From Haemaphysalis longicornis (Eukaryota > Arthropoda > Arachnida > Ixodida > Ixodidae), in contig CM023457.1 in NCBI GenBank assembly GCA_013339765.2, positions 53,345,745-53,409,744 of the forward strand: a DNA stretch of 64,000 bases. The letters run 5' to 3'. The notes under the pieces were generated by a model, which saw nothing but the letters and a program-made list of their open reading frames with translations, searched no databases and was not told where the DNA came from. Of the stretch, positions 29,693 to 42,720 are shown piece after piece. The translations under genes were made by a program, and so were the position numbers. Numbering within the stretch: the stretch's first letter is position 1; every line of letters starts with the position of its first letter.

Positions 29693-30599
29693 CTACAGAA
29701 GCTGCATTCTTTTTTTGTTGTTACGAACCTCGCTTGTACCACTTGTTCGTGTACCTTGTCACAGCTGCCATCATCAGCCCACAATGGAGGAAAAATACCC
29801 CCCCCCTCAATTTACCTAACTCTCACAGAAGGGAGAAGTGCCCGAAGGAAAAGGTGAGAGGAGTTGAGCAACGAGTCGTGTGTGGGGATTCTGGGCCATG
29901 AGCGGTGCTCTTTTTTTGAAGTGTCATGAAGATTAAGGAAAATGGTTGGGGGTTAATGAGAACAGCCAAGAACAGGCCTTAGCTGTGGGAAATATTCTTT
30001 TAATGCGAAGTCGTTAGTCGTCACCGTAGGTAGAAAATCCGGCTTCCTGTGCAAGCAAGAATCAAACTGGATAGGAATCAATCCCGGGGCCTCCGTAGTG
30101 CAAGACAAGCAAGCATTCTTGCAACACCACAGCTCAATGATTATACAGGCAGCGATGCACTAACAAGCGTGCGTATCCAAGGTCTCAGCCATACTAGCAG
30201 AGATAAGAAAAAGCCACAAGCAAAAGAGGATGATGATGACAATGATAGGATACATTTGATAAATGAATGATGCTTTCACATTCACTGCATAAAGAGTGCT
30301 TACGTGCACTCATTTTTTGCATTGCGATATGTCCTCAGTGTGCAACTATGCATGGTGTGGAAGCAGTGGCACGCCCGTGTGCGAGAGAATGTGCTCTCTC
30401 CGGCACTGAGAATCATATAGTGGGTGATTGCCCTCCAGGCTTTTTAATAAAGCACATTATAATACAAAGGAAAAAAATTGTGGGATTATTTGATGCAGTT
30501 TCGTTAGCACGCCTACTTTTTGTTCATTCGTTTCACAAAATGGGCCCAAACGGATTTTGCTTGTCTTGAGCGCACAGACTCGGCATAGCTTCCTAATTT

Positions 30600-31825
30600 C
30601 TTTTGGTGCTTTTTGACGCCGCAGGGCGACCCGACGCGCCTCTTTCGCACTGCGCAGGCTCACATATACGTACTCCTCTAGACTGTTTCTTTTTTAGATG
30701 CGACGCATCTCTTTCACCCGCCTTGTCCCTCCGGCGTAGTCCGAAGCTAGGCGTCCGCATCCCTCCCCCATTCTTCTCGCAGCGTCATCTGCATGTTAGC
30801 GCTCGGCTGCGCTCGCTCCGTCGCCGTGCCAGCTGTGCGTGGGTGCGGGTTAACACATGCGCATGCGCTGCTCTGCGCTGCTCTCTCTCATTCCCTTACC
30901 GTACATATAAACGCGGGTGTAACTGCGCCGCTCCTCTCCAGTCTTCGGGCGGGAGAGCTCTCGCTCGCGTAGCGGGCGCTCCGCATTCCGACGCGATGAG
31001 GGCGCTCGTGTAGCCCTCGCCGTAACAAGCACCGGCGCACTCCCGCTAAAATTTACACCTCTCTCCGCGAGGGGACCATGGGGTGATGGGCGCCTCCTCT
31101 CCACTCCAAGATCACGAATCCACACGTAACATAACGAAACGCAATCAACAACCGTGCATTCGCATCTACCACTCATGGTTCCCCTCGCGGGAAGATCGTG
31201 TAAATTTTTCCGTGGGCTTTCTCTCTAGTGCCGTTGCTGATCGCGGAGGACGTGCGCATTCACACAAACACCCGCGCGGCGAATCACGCGCCACAATTCT
31301 GCCGCGCTCCCACACTGCGCAGGCGCGGCATGTGCCGACGTCACGCCGTCCTCTTTCTTCCGCACTGCACTAGCATTCGTTTCCATTCTTATCCCGCGTT
31401 CGTTCTTCCTTGCTTCAGAGCACGCGCACGGGCTTCAGGCACTTTTCAAACTTCAGGCACGCGCAGAAATTTCTTGACGTCCCCTCACGAGGAAATCCCC
31501 ATTGAAACCGAAACCAAGTAACCGAGGCACCATCGTCATCGCCAGCAAACACATGGCAGCTTTCTTCGGTTTGTTGTTGCTTGAAAGCGCTTTTCACCTG
31601 CGGGTTCTCAAAAGACCACGGCTGTCTTGCGTCGGGGGCTACAAGGCGTCCCGCTGCGCTTTTGTGTCCGTTTTTCTGCAGCTTTTAAACCGTCGTCTTT
31701 TCACAAACGCGGCGCTCATACTTGTCGATCGTGGATTTGTTGCCGACTAATCATTTGTGTTTGTAAACAACCCGAGTGTGCTCCACTGTGCTTCGAAGGT
31801 GAGATTTCGAGCCGAAGCGGCCTAG
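30600..31825 (+). promoter_or_regulatory. GC-rich promoter region with TATA box and 5' untranslated exon
   Basis: GC- and CpG-rich block in an AT-rich setting. TATAAA at 30906-30911 is followed about 30 bases on by CTCTCCAGTC, a possible initiator. The block ends with CGGCCTAG|GTAAGT, a strong + strand donor at 31826, so the last part is probably a spliced 5' exon. Its open frames look non-coding. It is placed to drive a + strand transcript toward zinc-finger exon B (38853). Confidence 0.45.
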
Positions 31826-33555
31826 GTAAGTGACATCTGCTCGGCTTGGTGTTTAATCGCCACACAAAGCCAGGTGTTCCGTCGAGGTCAACGTTTGTTA
31901 CCGTCCTTAATCTGTCGATTCGGCTGGGGTGGCTTGTTTCGTGTGGTCTTTTCGCGAGAAGAGGTTTAGATGATTGTGGTTTCTTTGTCACGGCAGATCG
32001 CAAAGCGGTCGGGCTTTTACTGTTTTATTAGTAATGTCAAAACTTTCACGAGATTAAACTTGAACGTGCATCGATTACCGGTTTTTAGAGGAGTAAAAAC
32101 CGTCGCTTCGATCAGTTCGGCTCTTTGACAGCGCCCGCAACGTGATTTATGAGCCATTCACGGAGTTGCGACTTCTCGATGTTGTAAAGAAAGCTAAATA
32201 ATTTGCTCGTCGTCTGTTTAAGAAAGTAATTCCCTATAATATTGGCCTACACACCAGGTTTTGTCTTGTATTGCCCGCCGGTTCCTTACCTGTATAAAAT
32301 GACAACAGCCGTAAACTTCACTACCGCGGAGTTAGAAAAGGGAAAGGGGATCTTAGTGAAACTTCTCACCTTTTTGCACTTTCTTGTTCAGTGCTCACAG
32401 ATCCCAATGCCTGCGAACGACGCCACTGAGCGGAACAGGATTTGCTCATACCATGCATGCGACCGCTTTGCTTTCTTCGCTAGTGCTTGTATACAAGAAT
32501 AACGGTTATTTTCCTTATCCTCACTCTTGCCAATACGTTTATTGTCTTCATAACTGACGCAAGCCTGACAGACGTGGAACTTTCGAGTGTTACAAGTGCT
32601 ATTTTTTGTTACCTCATCTATTGAAACGTAAAACCTCGATTCATAAAAAAAAATTGCGATGTAACGAACTTTAACCCCATAGTGCGACCTATGAATGCGC
32701 CGTTTAGGTTGCCTACTTTGTCACATGTTACCGCTTGCGTTATTTCATTCTAGAATGCGGTGCACACCTGGCTTCAAGAAGAAAAATGCGTCCGTCCGTG
32801 CGTGTGTCACATGGTCTCCAACGTCATCATCATTGTGGAGAGCCGGAGGGGTGGGTGTAGTGCAGTAAAAGTGGGACTCACATAGGCGCCGACTACGGGG
32901 GTGCTTGGGGGACCCCCCTTCGACTCCCCGAAGTCCCATTGCCAGTGCCATTACCAGTTGAGGTTTCTTTTAAGTAACCTCCACCTTTTCACTTAAAATT
33001 CTATTGTGCCTTAGAGCGTACTGCATCATTGTTGGCGCCAGACGTGCTTGGCTTACTTTCATACGTTTCATTCATTCCTTCAAATCCTTACCATAGGAGC
33101 ACTAGTGGCGGTTGCGCCATCCGTATTTTTATTCCATTTTTTAGCTTTCGACTGTGAACACCGTGTACACACAAAATTCGTTTAAATATATACACAGGAA
33201 TAATTTAATATTTTAAAGAGACTGACGGAACCTACTAACTGTTCACCTCGCGTTGAATTGCTGTACGTGCTTTCTTGAGCGTGGAAAAAAAAAAAAAAAA
33301 GCTGCAGTCTTCAGTGATCCCTTCGGCAATTTTTTATCAGCGGCTTGTGAAATGCACATGAGTGTTCTGTGTCTCAGTATTGCTACTCTTTCCAGTAGGC
33401 AATCTGATGATGACTCGTGGAAAAGGAAGCTCTCCTAATACTTTACATTTCGTAAGGATGAAGACATCGTTACTTGCACGAAGAGGTCATAAAATATATT
33501 TAATTCATTCAGTGCTGAAATGAGGCCAAGTCTCATTCACTCCAAATCGGAATCA

Positions 33556-33673
33556 GATTATGGGGTTTAATGCGCCGGATTCTACACCCACGCTTCAGGC
33601 GTGGGTGTAGGGCGGAGGGCTCTGATTAATTTTCACCGCGTGGGGATCGTTAAGGAGCGCCGAAATCTCAACA
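33556..33673 (-). mobile_element. Ruka-like SINE fragment interrupted by a palindrome
   Basis: The reverse strand shows GAGATTTCGGCGC, GATCCCC and AATTAATCAGAGCCCTCC, the 3' half of the SINE. A 12-bp perfect palindrome (CTACACCCACGC and its complement) sits where the family usually reads straight through. Confidence 0.7.
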
Positions 33674-33687
33674 TTCTATACATATAT

Positions 33688-33766
33688 GAAATCTACCCAT
33701 CATTATCACCATCATGTATATACATGATCATCATGTATATACATGATGATGATGGGTAGATTTCAT
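33688..33766. repeat. ATG-rich hairpin
   Basis: GAAATCTACCCATCAT and ATGATGATGGGTAGATTTC flank repeats of CATGTATATACATGAT. Low-complexity foldback. Confidence 0.8.
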
Positions 33767-35599
33767 CATCATGGGCTGCAAGTGAAGTGGGAGAGAGAGA
33801 GATAGGTGTCGGGCGAGTCTGGGAAAATTAAACTTTCCGCCTATGAGTGGGAGGGAGTGGTGAAGGGGGTTTGGAAGGATGCCTGCTCCAAGACTGGAGT
33901 CTGGGGAGAAGTTTGCGATGGAGTGTGTAAGAACAGCAGGAAACATTCCTGGCTCTTCGTTGCGATGATGATGCGGAAGATGATGGCATTGTCTGTTTCT
34001 GAAGTGGGTGTGTGGTGTGAAAATGCGGGGGCAAAGCATGGATTCAGACTGTGCAGGATATGAGAACAGCCTTTGTCCTGCAATGGCCGTCAAGATATAA
34101 TGACTTGATCGGTCTCAATTCAAGTGGCTAAGTGCAGTTAGTCATTATAGCCAGTTCACAAGTAGGCATCATACGTATGCCTAACAGCTCTTCTCTTCAC
34201 CCTTTTTTTTTTGCGGTATAAAACATTGCATTACTCAAGCTTAGCTGCCATGCCTAGAGGGTGATTAGGATTTTTTATCTGCGTGCGTGTTGGAAAAGAA
34301 TTTGAAAGCCCGCATCACTATAACCACTGCTTTCAGACCTAGATGGACAGCTATTTTCTACGTTTGCACCATCATTTTATTAGAAAATGTTACACCTGTA
34401 AGTGTGATACCATGCACACTTCTTTAATTTTTTTTTATGGTCCTAATGGTTACCAATGTAACAATTTTAAATTTTCCTTTGCTTTCAGGGTTCACGTCAT
34501 TTCTCCAAGCCTCTGGAATGTGTGCCAAGTTTAGTTTGATTCGTAGAATAGAACTCTTACAGAGACCAGTGACATTCACACTTCACGAGAGCCGTTATCT
34601 GCATTGGCACCATCGTTTTTACGTACTGTTGAAAAAGTACACCAAGTGTGATGAAAGGGAAAGTTCAGATGCTCTCAGTCAGGACATTCTGCATGACTTG
34701 CATATTTTATTGGTCATCGAAGCAAAAAAAAAATACAACTCAGAAAAAAAACTTGCCAGTGCAAAGATGGTTTTCAAAGAACCACGTAAATTTTCATGGT
34801 ATCTTTTGTTTCACATTAACCTAGAGCAGTTTCCTTTTTCTCCAAATGAGAACCATTGTATTCTTTTTTAACTAACACATTTCTTCCAGGCATGCACTTC
34901 TATAAACTCACGTTTAAAAAATTAAAATGAGAAGTGCCTTTGCAAATTCATCATTGTCACTAAACAAGTTAATGTCCTCGTGTCTGAAATTAGATGCTAA
35001 ATGACTCAGTAGAATTATTTGCCATGGTGTTCTACTGGCTAGCCTAAAACTCGAAATTTTAACTTTATTTTCTAAAATTTCATCAGTAGACCTGTTGCTG
35101 TCAAATGTTTTGCCACAGGTAAGTAATTGTCAAGTGGCTATTATTGGTATTTACTGAGTAACCGTCCATCTCCCATCTCTAAGGCCACGTATGAAGCTTG
35201 TTATTGCTGTGTGGTGTTCTGAAAAAATTGGTTATTTCGCTAGTACATGATCACTAATGCAAAGCATAAGAACTGGTAATGTGGAAAGCTCATGTCCTGA
35301 AACCAACTTCAAACATTTAAAAAAATCATCTTTAAAAAAAATTATTTTATTCTGAGCATATTTTCTAATTCCTAACAATTGTCTCTGCTGCTGTAGTATT
35401 CCAGTTACAGAAAAAAAAAACAGCTACTATTTTTTCTGCAACCTTCGTAATATAATAAAGGATTGAGGACGACAATAGAAAAAGTCCACAACTTGCAACT
35501 AACTTTATGTGACACATATGCTAGACCGCCATGACACAAAGAATCACTCATACACCAAGTTTCCCTTTGCACTGTGCCGCACGACACTTTCGGGGCCCG

Positions 35600-35945
35600 T
35601 TTCATAAGTGTGCATTATCATAACAATGAATCGACTTGTCTTTTCTGGGAGTGACAGAAAGGGCGTGCTAACGTGTGGTATTTTCTGTAAAAACAAAAAA
35701 CAGATGAGAGGGAAATTGTGGAGACTGACGAGGTCGCACGTGTGCATGTGCGGGTGATTTTGTGTTAGCACGCTGTCCCTGTCAATCACGAAAAATGAAA
35801 GCAAAAACCACATAACTGGGGAGAAACGGAAAAAGATTGTGTGCTGGCGATTTTTGTGCTAGCCTTGTCACTCGCGGAAAAAGAATTGTGCTTTCTTAGA
35901 CAACCCATTTCGTTGTTATGGTAGTGCACATTTATGGCGCAGGCA
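35600..35945. mobile_element. terminal-inverted-repeat element
   Basis: Arms CATAAGTGTGCATTATCATA.. and ..TATGGTAGTGCACATTTATG are about 28-base imperfect inverse complements some 300 bases apart. No ORF; target duplication not clear. Confidence 0.55.
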
Positions 35946-38225
35946 CCAGAAGTGTCAAATGGCATAATTGAAGACGAAACTTTGTATGTGTAATTCTTTG
36001 TGTCACGGTGGCATTTTGTAAGTGTCACATTTTTTTAATAACGTTATTTGCAAGTTTTGTATTGTGTCGTGTACCTTTTGTGTCGTCGTCTTTTTTGTGC
36101 AGTGACCGTTTAGTATAAATTACCAACTTGCTGAAACCTACACCCTATTAAGTATTTTGAACTCCAGCTGATACATATTGCATTTCTCTGTCCCAATGTA
36201 GGAAGTTAATTAATAAAGCGTGGTTATAACTAAGTGATTTATCTTCAGCGTCTTTTTTTCTTCAGGTTGTGCTTTCTATGTAAATTTTCTTTATGGATAA
36301 CAGAAAGATGCTTTGTTGCTTCTTTTTCAATGGGTGGGGTCAAATATGTTATTGTAAATCGCTACGGATTTCTTGTGTTTAATGCAACCAAATTTTTTTC
36401 TTCTAGGATTGCCAAGTGTTTCATTGCAAAAGCCGGAAGTGCTCTGGATACTTCTGCACGATTTTATTCCCTCATCAAAGGCACCTTTTCCAGCAGGGGA
36501 ACTAATGTTGGATCTACAGAAGTGGCTGCATTTGCCCTGTTACTCTTAATAACAGTGTTGTTTTGCTTGTTAATCTTTATGCACGCACGCTATTCGCAGT
36601 ACAGTACTTAGTTAAAATTTCGTGGTACGCGCACCTAAATTGAACACGAAAGTGAGCATTACTCAATCGTTCTTTTCACTTCTTCAGCAGGTTATCGAAT
36701 TAATACAGAGCAAGAAAGCCAGTTTGAAGCAAAAGCTTAATTTATTTTGGGTTATTTATTTTGTCATTGTAAGAAGGGTTCTGAACATCTGCAAGTCCAC
36801 AAATGTGAAAATATCTGAGTGCGGATGGTACTCAAACTGTCCAGCCTTCTTTTTTTTTTTTTTCATTGCCAGGTGCTATTGGTGATAGATTGGATGTGCG
36901 CCTATGTGCAGTAATTGTTATCTATTGTATTTGTGTTACATAACTTTGGTGAAAATGACTGGCGTGACTGTACTTTCAGCTAAAAATGAACCTTGGGCCA
37001 GCCCAGTGTAGCTAGTTTTAGTTTCAGCTGAAACTGATTGCACGATGTACACTGTTCGAGCCAGAAAGTAACCTGTGGGGTTAGCTTGTTCGAAGTGTAG
37101 ATGTGTTGTCTCATTCCTGTGCCTGTCATTTGCTCAGCCACTTAAATAGAATTGGTTTTTCCTGTTTAAGATCGTAAAAAACTTTAGAATGCTGGAGAGT
37201 CGTGTATTTGACCACTATACAAGTCCAGTACCAGCTTTGCAGTGTCTCTTGCCTGTTTTGTTCATGCAAGCAAGGTTCAACTGTTTCACATTCATTGTTC
37301 ACTGATGGCAAAAATGTTCAAAGCAATTATGTACAGCAGATGTTGTGTCACAGTAGCCAAGGATGTTCCCAGATTTTGCACTGTTTTCTTTTTTTTTTTA
37401 TTTTTTTTTGAAACAGGTAGAGCTGCAATGATAGATTCTAATGTTTAATTTGCAGGCTGTGTGATTGGCTTTACCTTTGTGAAGAAAAACTTCCTACCTT
37501 TCCTGTGTTCCTGAGATCATGCGATGTGTGCTGTGCAATGCCCTTGTTGACTGCTGAGTTCGTGGCTTTCTGATGAGCTTCTTTTTGTCATGTCGGCAGA
37601 ACTTTGGAGTTGTAGATTAGTCGGTAGAAAGTTGTAGTTATGTCTTGTTTGCAACCGGTGAACGTTTCTTGACTTTAGTGAGACAAAAGCTATTCCCGAA
37701 CAGTGCTGCTAAAGATCAGGCATTCGAAATCAGCACTGTGCTTGTGAATTGCTTCAATATCTCTGACAGCCAATTTTTTACTCTATAAAACATAGCTAAG
37801 AAGTTAGGGCTGCAGTTTGAGGTGTTGAAAAGTGTAACGTGTAGCCTCATGGAAAAACTTCAGCTGGCCTCATTATACAGCTACAATTGCTTCCTGGAAA
37901 AGAAAAACTGAATGGTAACGGGCCTACACTCATCAAGACTTTAATGTGCCTTTGTTTAGTCCACCACTTCGGTCATGCCAGTTTTGATCTTTTTTTTTTT
38001 CATAAAATTAGCAAGTCATTGAGGCTAGTTTGTGGCCTTTCAAGGTCACAGACATGACCTAAGAGCCTTCTAGTAGAAAAGGATTCCTAGCACAGTATAC
38101 AGACAAGCAGAAAAATCCGAAGTTCAGCTATTTCCCTATACGTTCAACTGTACAAGCAGTCTGCTTGAAAAGCATAGGAGAGGGGAACGATGACACAATA
38201 CAACTGTGTGCTGGGCTGTGTCGGC

Positions 38226-38725
38226 TTTGTTTAAGTGCAGAGCACTTTAGGGGCCCAGCTTGTCATCATAGCTCGTTCGAAATCCCGGCATCGCGCACAC
38301 AAACGTAGGCTTCAAAAAGATAACCATTCCCCCTGGTCAGGAAGCTGGGTCCCTTGCGTTATGAAGCTAATGTCTATCCCATTGTGCCACTGATGCACAT
38401 GTTACTCATACGCGAAGTGTTGGTGGCGATCTTTGCGGTGTGCTGTTGGGACGGAAGCTGCCATTGCTAGGCCGCCAATAAGTGCACCATAACATAAAAT
38501 AAGGAAAAAAATCATGAAGTGACGCATTAATTACCCCAGATTAGTGAAAACTCAATCCAGTGTCTCTTTACAGGCCTTTTCAGGGGCTGCGGTGCCCTCT
38601 CTTGACTATTTTCGGTATCAACACCAGGCCGATACCGAATCTAGTCAAGAGAGGGCGCCATATCCCCTTTGTCGAATCACTGCTCCGCACTTGACAGCTT
38701 TGATTTTGAAGGGGACCGCTTGAAT
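38226..38725 (-). mobile_element. second tRNA-derived repeat family, copy 2
   Basis: Same layout as the copy at 6180, including GTTAAGTGCNGAGCACTTTA-like start, CTTGCGTTANGAAGC, CTCAATCCAGTGTCTCTTTA and the CCCTCTCTTGAC foldback. Ends 130 bases before zinc-finger exon B. Confidence 0.75.
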
Positions 38726-38852
38726 TTTCCAGCCCAATGTTTTTTTAAGCGATTTGCATCCAAAATGACTACCAACAGGCATTGATAGCTGCACACATGC
38801 ATGTTGAAACATGTTCGTTGACTCGACCTCCTCTCCTTGTTACCGGTACCAG

Positions 38853-39253
38853 TGGTACCACGCAGCCACGCAGACTGGCGTCTGCAGCTGAGCTCGCACT
38901 TCCTGCACCCGGGAGGGGGCGGAGGGGCCGCTCAGTTCCGGTGCCAGCGGTGCTCGCGGATGTTCACCCGGCGGAGCAGCCTGGAGCGGCACGCGCTCAT
39001 CCACACGGGGGACCGGCCCTTCCGCTGCCTCTACTGCGGGGCCTCCTTCGCCCTCAAGCAGACCCTGTCCCGCCACGTGCTCACCCACACGGGCGAGAAG
39101 CCCCACAAGTGCGATTTCTGCCTGCGCACCTTCATCCAGCGCTCCATCCTGGTCCGCCACCGCAAGAAGCACCTGCAGGAGCTCGGGGTGTGGCTGTCCG
39201 GTGAGCCGCCAGCATCCTCATCCGTTGACCGGTCAGTCTGTCAACCCGTGTGA
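38853..39253 (+). CDS. C2H2 zinc-finger terminal exon B (three fingers)
   Basis: Acceptor GTTACCGGTACCAG, then TGGTACCACGC read in phase 1. Three classical fingers with CX2C-X12-HX3H spacing follow: CQRCSRMFTRRSSLERHALI, CLYCGASFALKQTLSRHVLT and CDFCLRTFIQRSILVRHRKK, each completed by H, joined by TGDRPF and TGEKPH linkers. The linkers indicate real sequence-specific DNA binding. The exon ends SSVDRSVCQPV with TGA at 39251-39253, inside a tandem repeat. Unlike exon A it is open throughout. Same entry phase and first bases as exon A, so probably an alternative 3' exon of the same gene; it could also be a separate paralogue. Confidence 0.82.
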
Positions 39254-39630
39254 GTGCGCTTGACTGGTGCCGTCGCCACCGCCGTTGACCAGACACTCAT
39301 CCATTAACCCGCGTGAAAGTACCCTACTAGCGTCGTCATTAGCACCAGGGACTGGTCACTCGTCTGTTGACTGGAGCGACTGACTGGTGTCGCAATCGGT
39401 GCTGTCAACTGGTCACTCATCCGTCAACTGGTGTGAATGTGCTTGACTAGCATCATCAATAGCGCCATGAACCAGTTGCCAATCTGTTGACCAAAGTGAT
39501 TGACTGGTGGCACTATCAGTGCCGTCGACTGATAACTCATCCATCAATCCGTGTGAATGCGCTTGCCTGGTGTCACTGTTCCCACCATAGACTGGTCACT
39601 CATCTATTGACCAAAGCGATGCGTCTTATC
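39222..39630 (+). repeat. about 60-bp tandem repeat in alternating A/B units
   Basis: Degenerate units beginning with GTCACTCATCC or like recur at about 39232, 39293, 39355, 39412, 39475, 39532 and 39595. Units with CATCAACCCGTGTGAATG and units with TCTGTTGACTGGAGCGACTG alternate, so the higher-order period is about 120 bases. The first unit overlaps the last codons and stop of zinc-finger exon B. Confidence 0.7.
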
Positions 39631-42502
39631 CGCGGTGAAGTTGGGGAAAAATGCTCAAAGGTGTGCTGGCTGGGTGGACCTGGTGTCATTGCGAAAACTC
39701 ACGGTGGACTTGGTTTAGCGCCCCTGTGTGGCAAGCCTGGCGTCTGTGTCGAAGCTGGCACTTTTCGCACGAGACGTGTCTGTCGACCGATGTGAGTGCA
39801 CTTGACTCACATTGTCACTCGCATAAGAACTGGACCTTGCATCGTTGCAGAAAGTTGGTGGCTTACTTGGCTAAAGCTGTTCTCTTGATGATGTTGGTGG
39901 GATGTCGTGTAGAAGTGCACATGCATTATGTCTGGCAGCTGTTTTTGAGCCTGTGCTCACCATGCGCCAACTAGATGTTCGACGGCGGTTAGATAGTGAG
40001 CGGCACTGAATCTCCACCCAGGTGCACTGTTTGTGCACACGTTCATATTGCCTTGGGGCAAGTCTCTGTAGACGGGTATAAAAAAGCCAAAAACATTGCG
40101 CTCCGCCGATGCACTTTCGTCCAAAAAGTTGAGTGCTCCAAAGTGCCGGAGAGAAGTTAGTTTTAGGACAGGCGCATTGCCGTTGAGTGGAGACAGGTTT
40201 TTGGACACCTCGTGTTGCATTTACAGGCTTTGCCGTCGGCTGTGCACTTTGCGGAGCCCCATCTCGCAGCGTCTCTGAACATCAGCGCAGCTTTTGGTGT
40301 AATCTCAACGCTACCGTGTGTCAATCGCTTCTGGCCTGCTTAGTGTTAAGGTCAACAGTGTGGGACCCGACTTTCATGCGTGTTTGCTGTCTGTGACTTG
40401 TGACGCATTGTAAACATACACCTACTTACATGTACAATGCACAGTTTTATGGTGGGCGAACAGCCTGCTAGTGTATGATACATTTCAACGCACGCTTACA
40501 GAATGCAGCTAGTTACATGCAGCAGAGAAACTGTTACGCATTGGTTGCGGAGCTATGGTTTTGGCTAGAAGTCTGGTGAATGAGGCAGCTACTTATTTTC
40601 ACTCAAGCGAACTTACGGTAAATTTTGCGAATGATCTGGAGTGGCGTCCAAATCCATCGAAGATGGACAAAATCTAGCCGGGAGTGAGCCAATCTGGACT
40701 TTCCGGTGAAATGCAGTTAGTTTCGGCTGAACCCGAGGTTTCTTATCGGAGCGAAATAATGGAGTGCTTCATGGCGAAGCAAATTGATTCAGGACGACCG
40801 GTGAAATGCGAATAGTCTGCATCGGGTCAAATCAATTCACTCGAGACTGACCGGTGCAACTCGCGATTACTTAATGTACACAAATATGTTTTAGTTGCAC
40901 CGAACACAATCCCATTGTGGTTGTCCAATCACTGCATGTAGTTGACAGCTTATTTGAGGATCAGTATCTGTGGTGCTGCTGGCGTAGATCGTTCTACAAA
41001 TATTATTGAAGCGGCACGAATAGAACTTACGGCATCTAATACATTTTGTAGTGATAGGCAGGCAGCTTAATTTTGTCGTCTTATTTTCCGTCTGTGTTTT
41101 TTGTTTGCTGCCACGTATGACACGTGGTTTACTTAAAAGCACTACCTCCTTTGACATCTTTGCACACACAGTCATATTTCAGGCATTACTTGTAGCCTAC
41201 TAGCACGAAGCTCTAATTGCATGTTAATTACGTAGTTAGTTGAGGGGCAGCTTGTGAAGCAGCTGTCTTTGACGTGAGGAATTTTTGTACAAAGTGGGTC
41301 TTTGCTCAGGTCCTTTGTTCATTTGCTTGGTTATCATCGGTCGTATCAACAAATGAACTCAGATGTTTGTTGCCGCAAACACTTCTTGGCAGACGTACGA
41401 AGTAAGAGGTGTATTCTCATGACATCATTTTAATGATCAATCCCGCACTGTGTTTGTTGAAACAGTGTCACGGCAAACAGAGTGTTTAAAAAAGCAGGTC
41501 ATTATGTTGCTAGCTAGAGGACTTGTTGTTGGATTCCGAAAACCGGATCTTTGAAATGTCTGCCTCTCCTGCAACATTTCTTTCTGGCTCACTAAGGAAG
41601 GTACTCAATGCATACCGGCTTCATACACGAGATTGCGAATAAGCTATAGGTAGTTTCTCATCATTCATTTGCTCTTTCATGAAAACCTTACCTGTGCATC
41701 ATCATACAAAAACCACGATCGTGTCCACACAATTGGGGTAAAATTAACTCTCGTTGCTTCAAAGTACTAGAACTAATGGGGAAAAAAATGTTACATTCCT
41801 AACGAATGCCACGTGACAGTGTACCAGTTCTTCAAAGTGATGACAACTCATTTCAGTTACTCTTGTCCTCCGAAGAACTCTCATTCTACTGAAAAATGGA
41901 GCACCGTAGAGTTCTTTTTGAATCTGCAAGTCTCCTAGGGAGACTTGCAATGATATGACTACGTCCTCATTACAGGAAAGAAGGGATGTTTGTGAGCACA
42001 AAACACATACACAGCAGTGTGGAACAAAGTTAATTACCTGTGTTCATGTCGTGTACACTCTTTTTGTCCCATCTTTATTTATGTGTGTACATAACAGTTG
42101 CCTATGAGGAGCCTCATGGTTTCTTTTCCTTTGAAAGACCACAGAAAGCCTGCATGCATTTCCCCTGTGACGTGCGAACGTGGAAGGTATGACTTTGCAC
42201 TTTAATTTGTGTTGTTTCATGTATTTCATTGTATTGCCCTGCTACATTTTTTTCTTCTCATGGTTTAAGATTGCGTTGTACGTTGCCTTCACTCACGCCA
42301 GGGTGTTTTTCAGTCTTATTTAATGCAGTGTGCCAAGACTGTGTTAATGCTCATTGAGATTCATTTGTTAATTGTTACTGTGCCAATGTACCCGTGAAAT
42401 GTTTTGTTGCGGCAGCCGTACTTAAAAGAACAAGCGTTTTAGGACCGTGCGTTTTTTAAGAATATGGTTTGGCGTGATGCTTTTTTAATCGGCGATGGTC
42501 AT

Positions 42503-42720
42503 GCCGTGATTGGTAAAAAGCAGTGGAAGCATGAAATTTATGATGCAGTAACGATTTCTAAAAGCAGATGTGTTTAAGGGCCAAAGTGCCCAAATGATTT
42601 TATTTATTGTCGTGCAGTGATTGCTTTTAAAAAGGAGTGGAAGCACGAAATTTATGATGCAGTGACGATTTCTAAAAGCAGATGGCATTAAGGGCGAAGT
42701 TGTCCAAGTGATGTTATTTT
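42503..42720 (+). repeat. about 114-bp tandem duplication
   Basis: GTGGAAGCATGAAATTTATG and CGATTTCTAAAAGCAGATG occur in both units. Intergenic. Confidence 0.75.

Larger units (their letters stand above)
31832..38225. other. probable first intron downstream of the 31.8 kb donor
   Basis: Apart from the SINE fragment, hairpin and inverted-repeat element listed, no coding exon is seen. Long AT-rich stretches. Confidence 0.45.

Noticed and set aside
30603..31013. 136-residue open frame in GC-rich DNA
   Set aside because: Arg/Ala/Cys-rich translation of GC-rich promoter sequence, no domain, overlaps open frames on both strands.
31502..31750. ATG-led open frame in the GC-rich promoter block (MAAFFGLLLLESAF..)
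   Set aside because: No domain, no codon bias, and it lies before a strong donor whose exon does not stay in frame with a recognisable exon; more likely 5' UTR.
39222..39630. CRISPR-like array
   Set aside because: Eukaryotic DNA, repeats degenerate and directly adjoining with no unique spacers.
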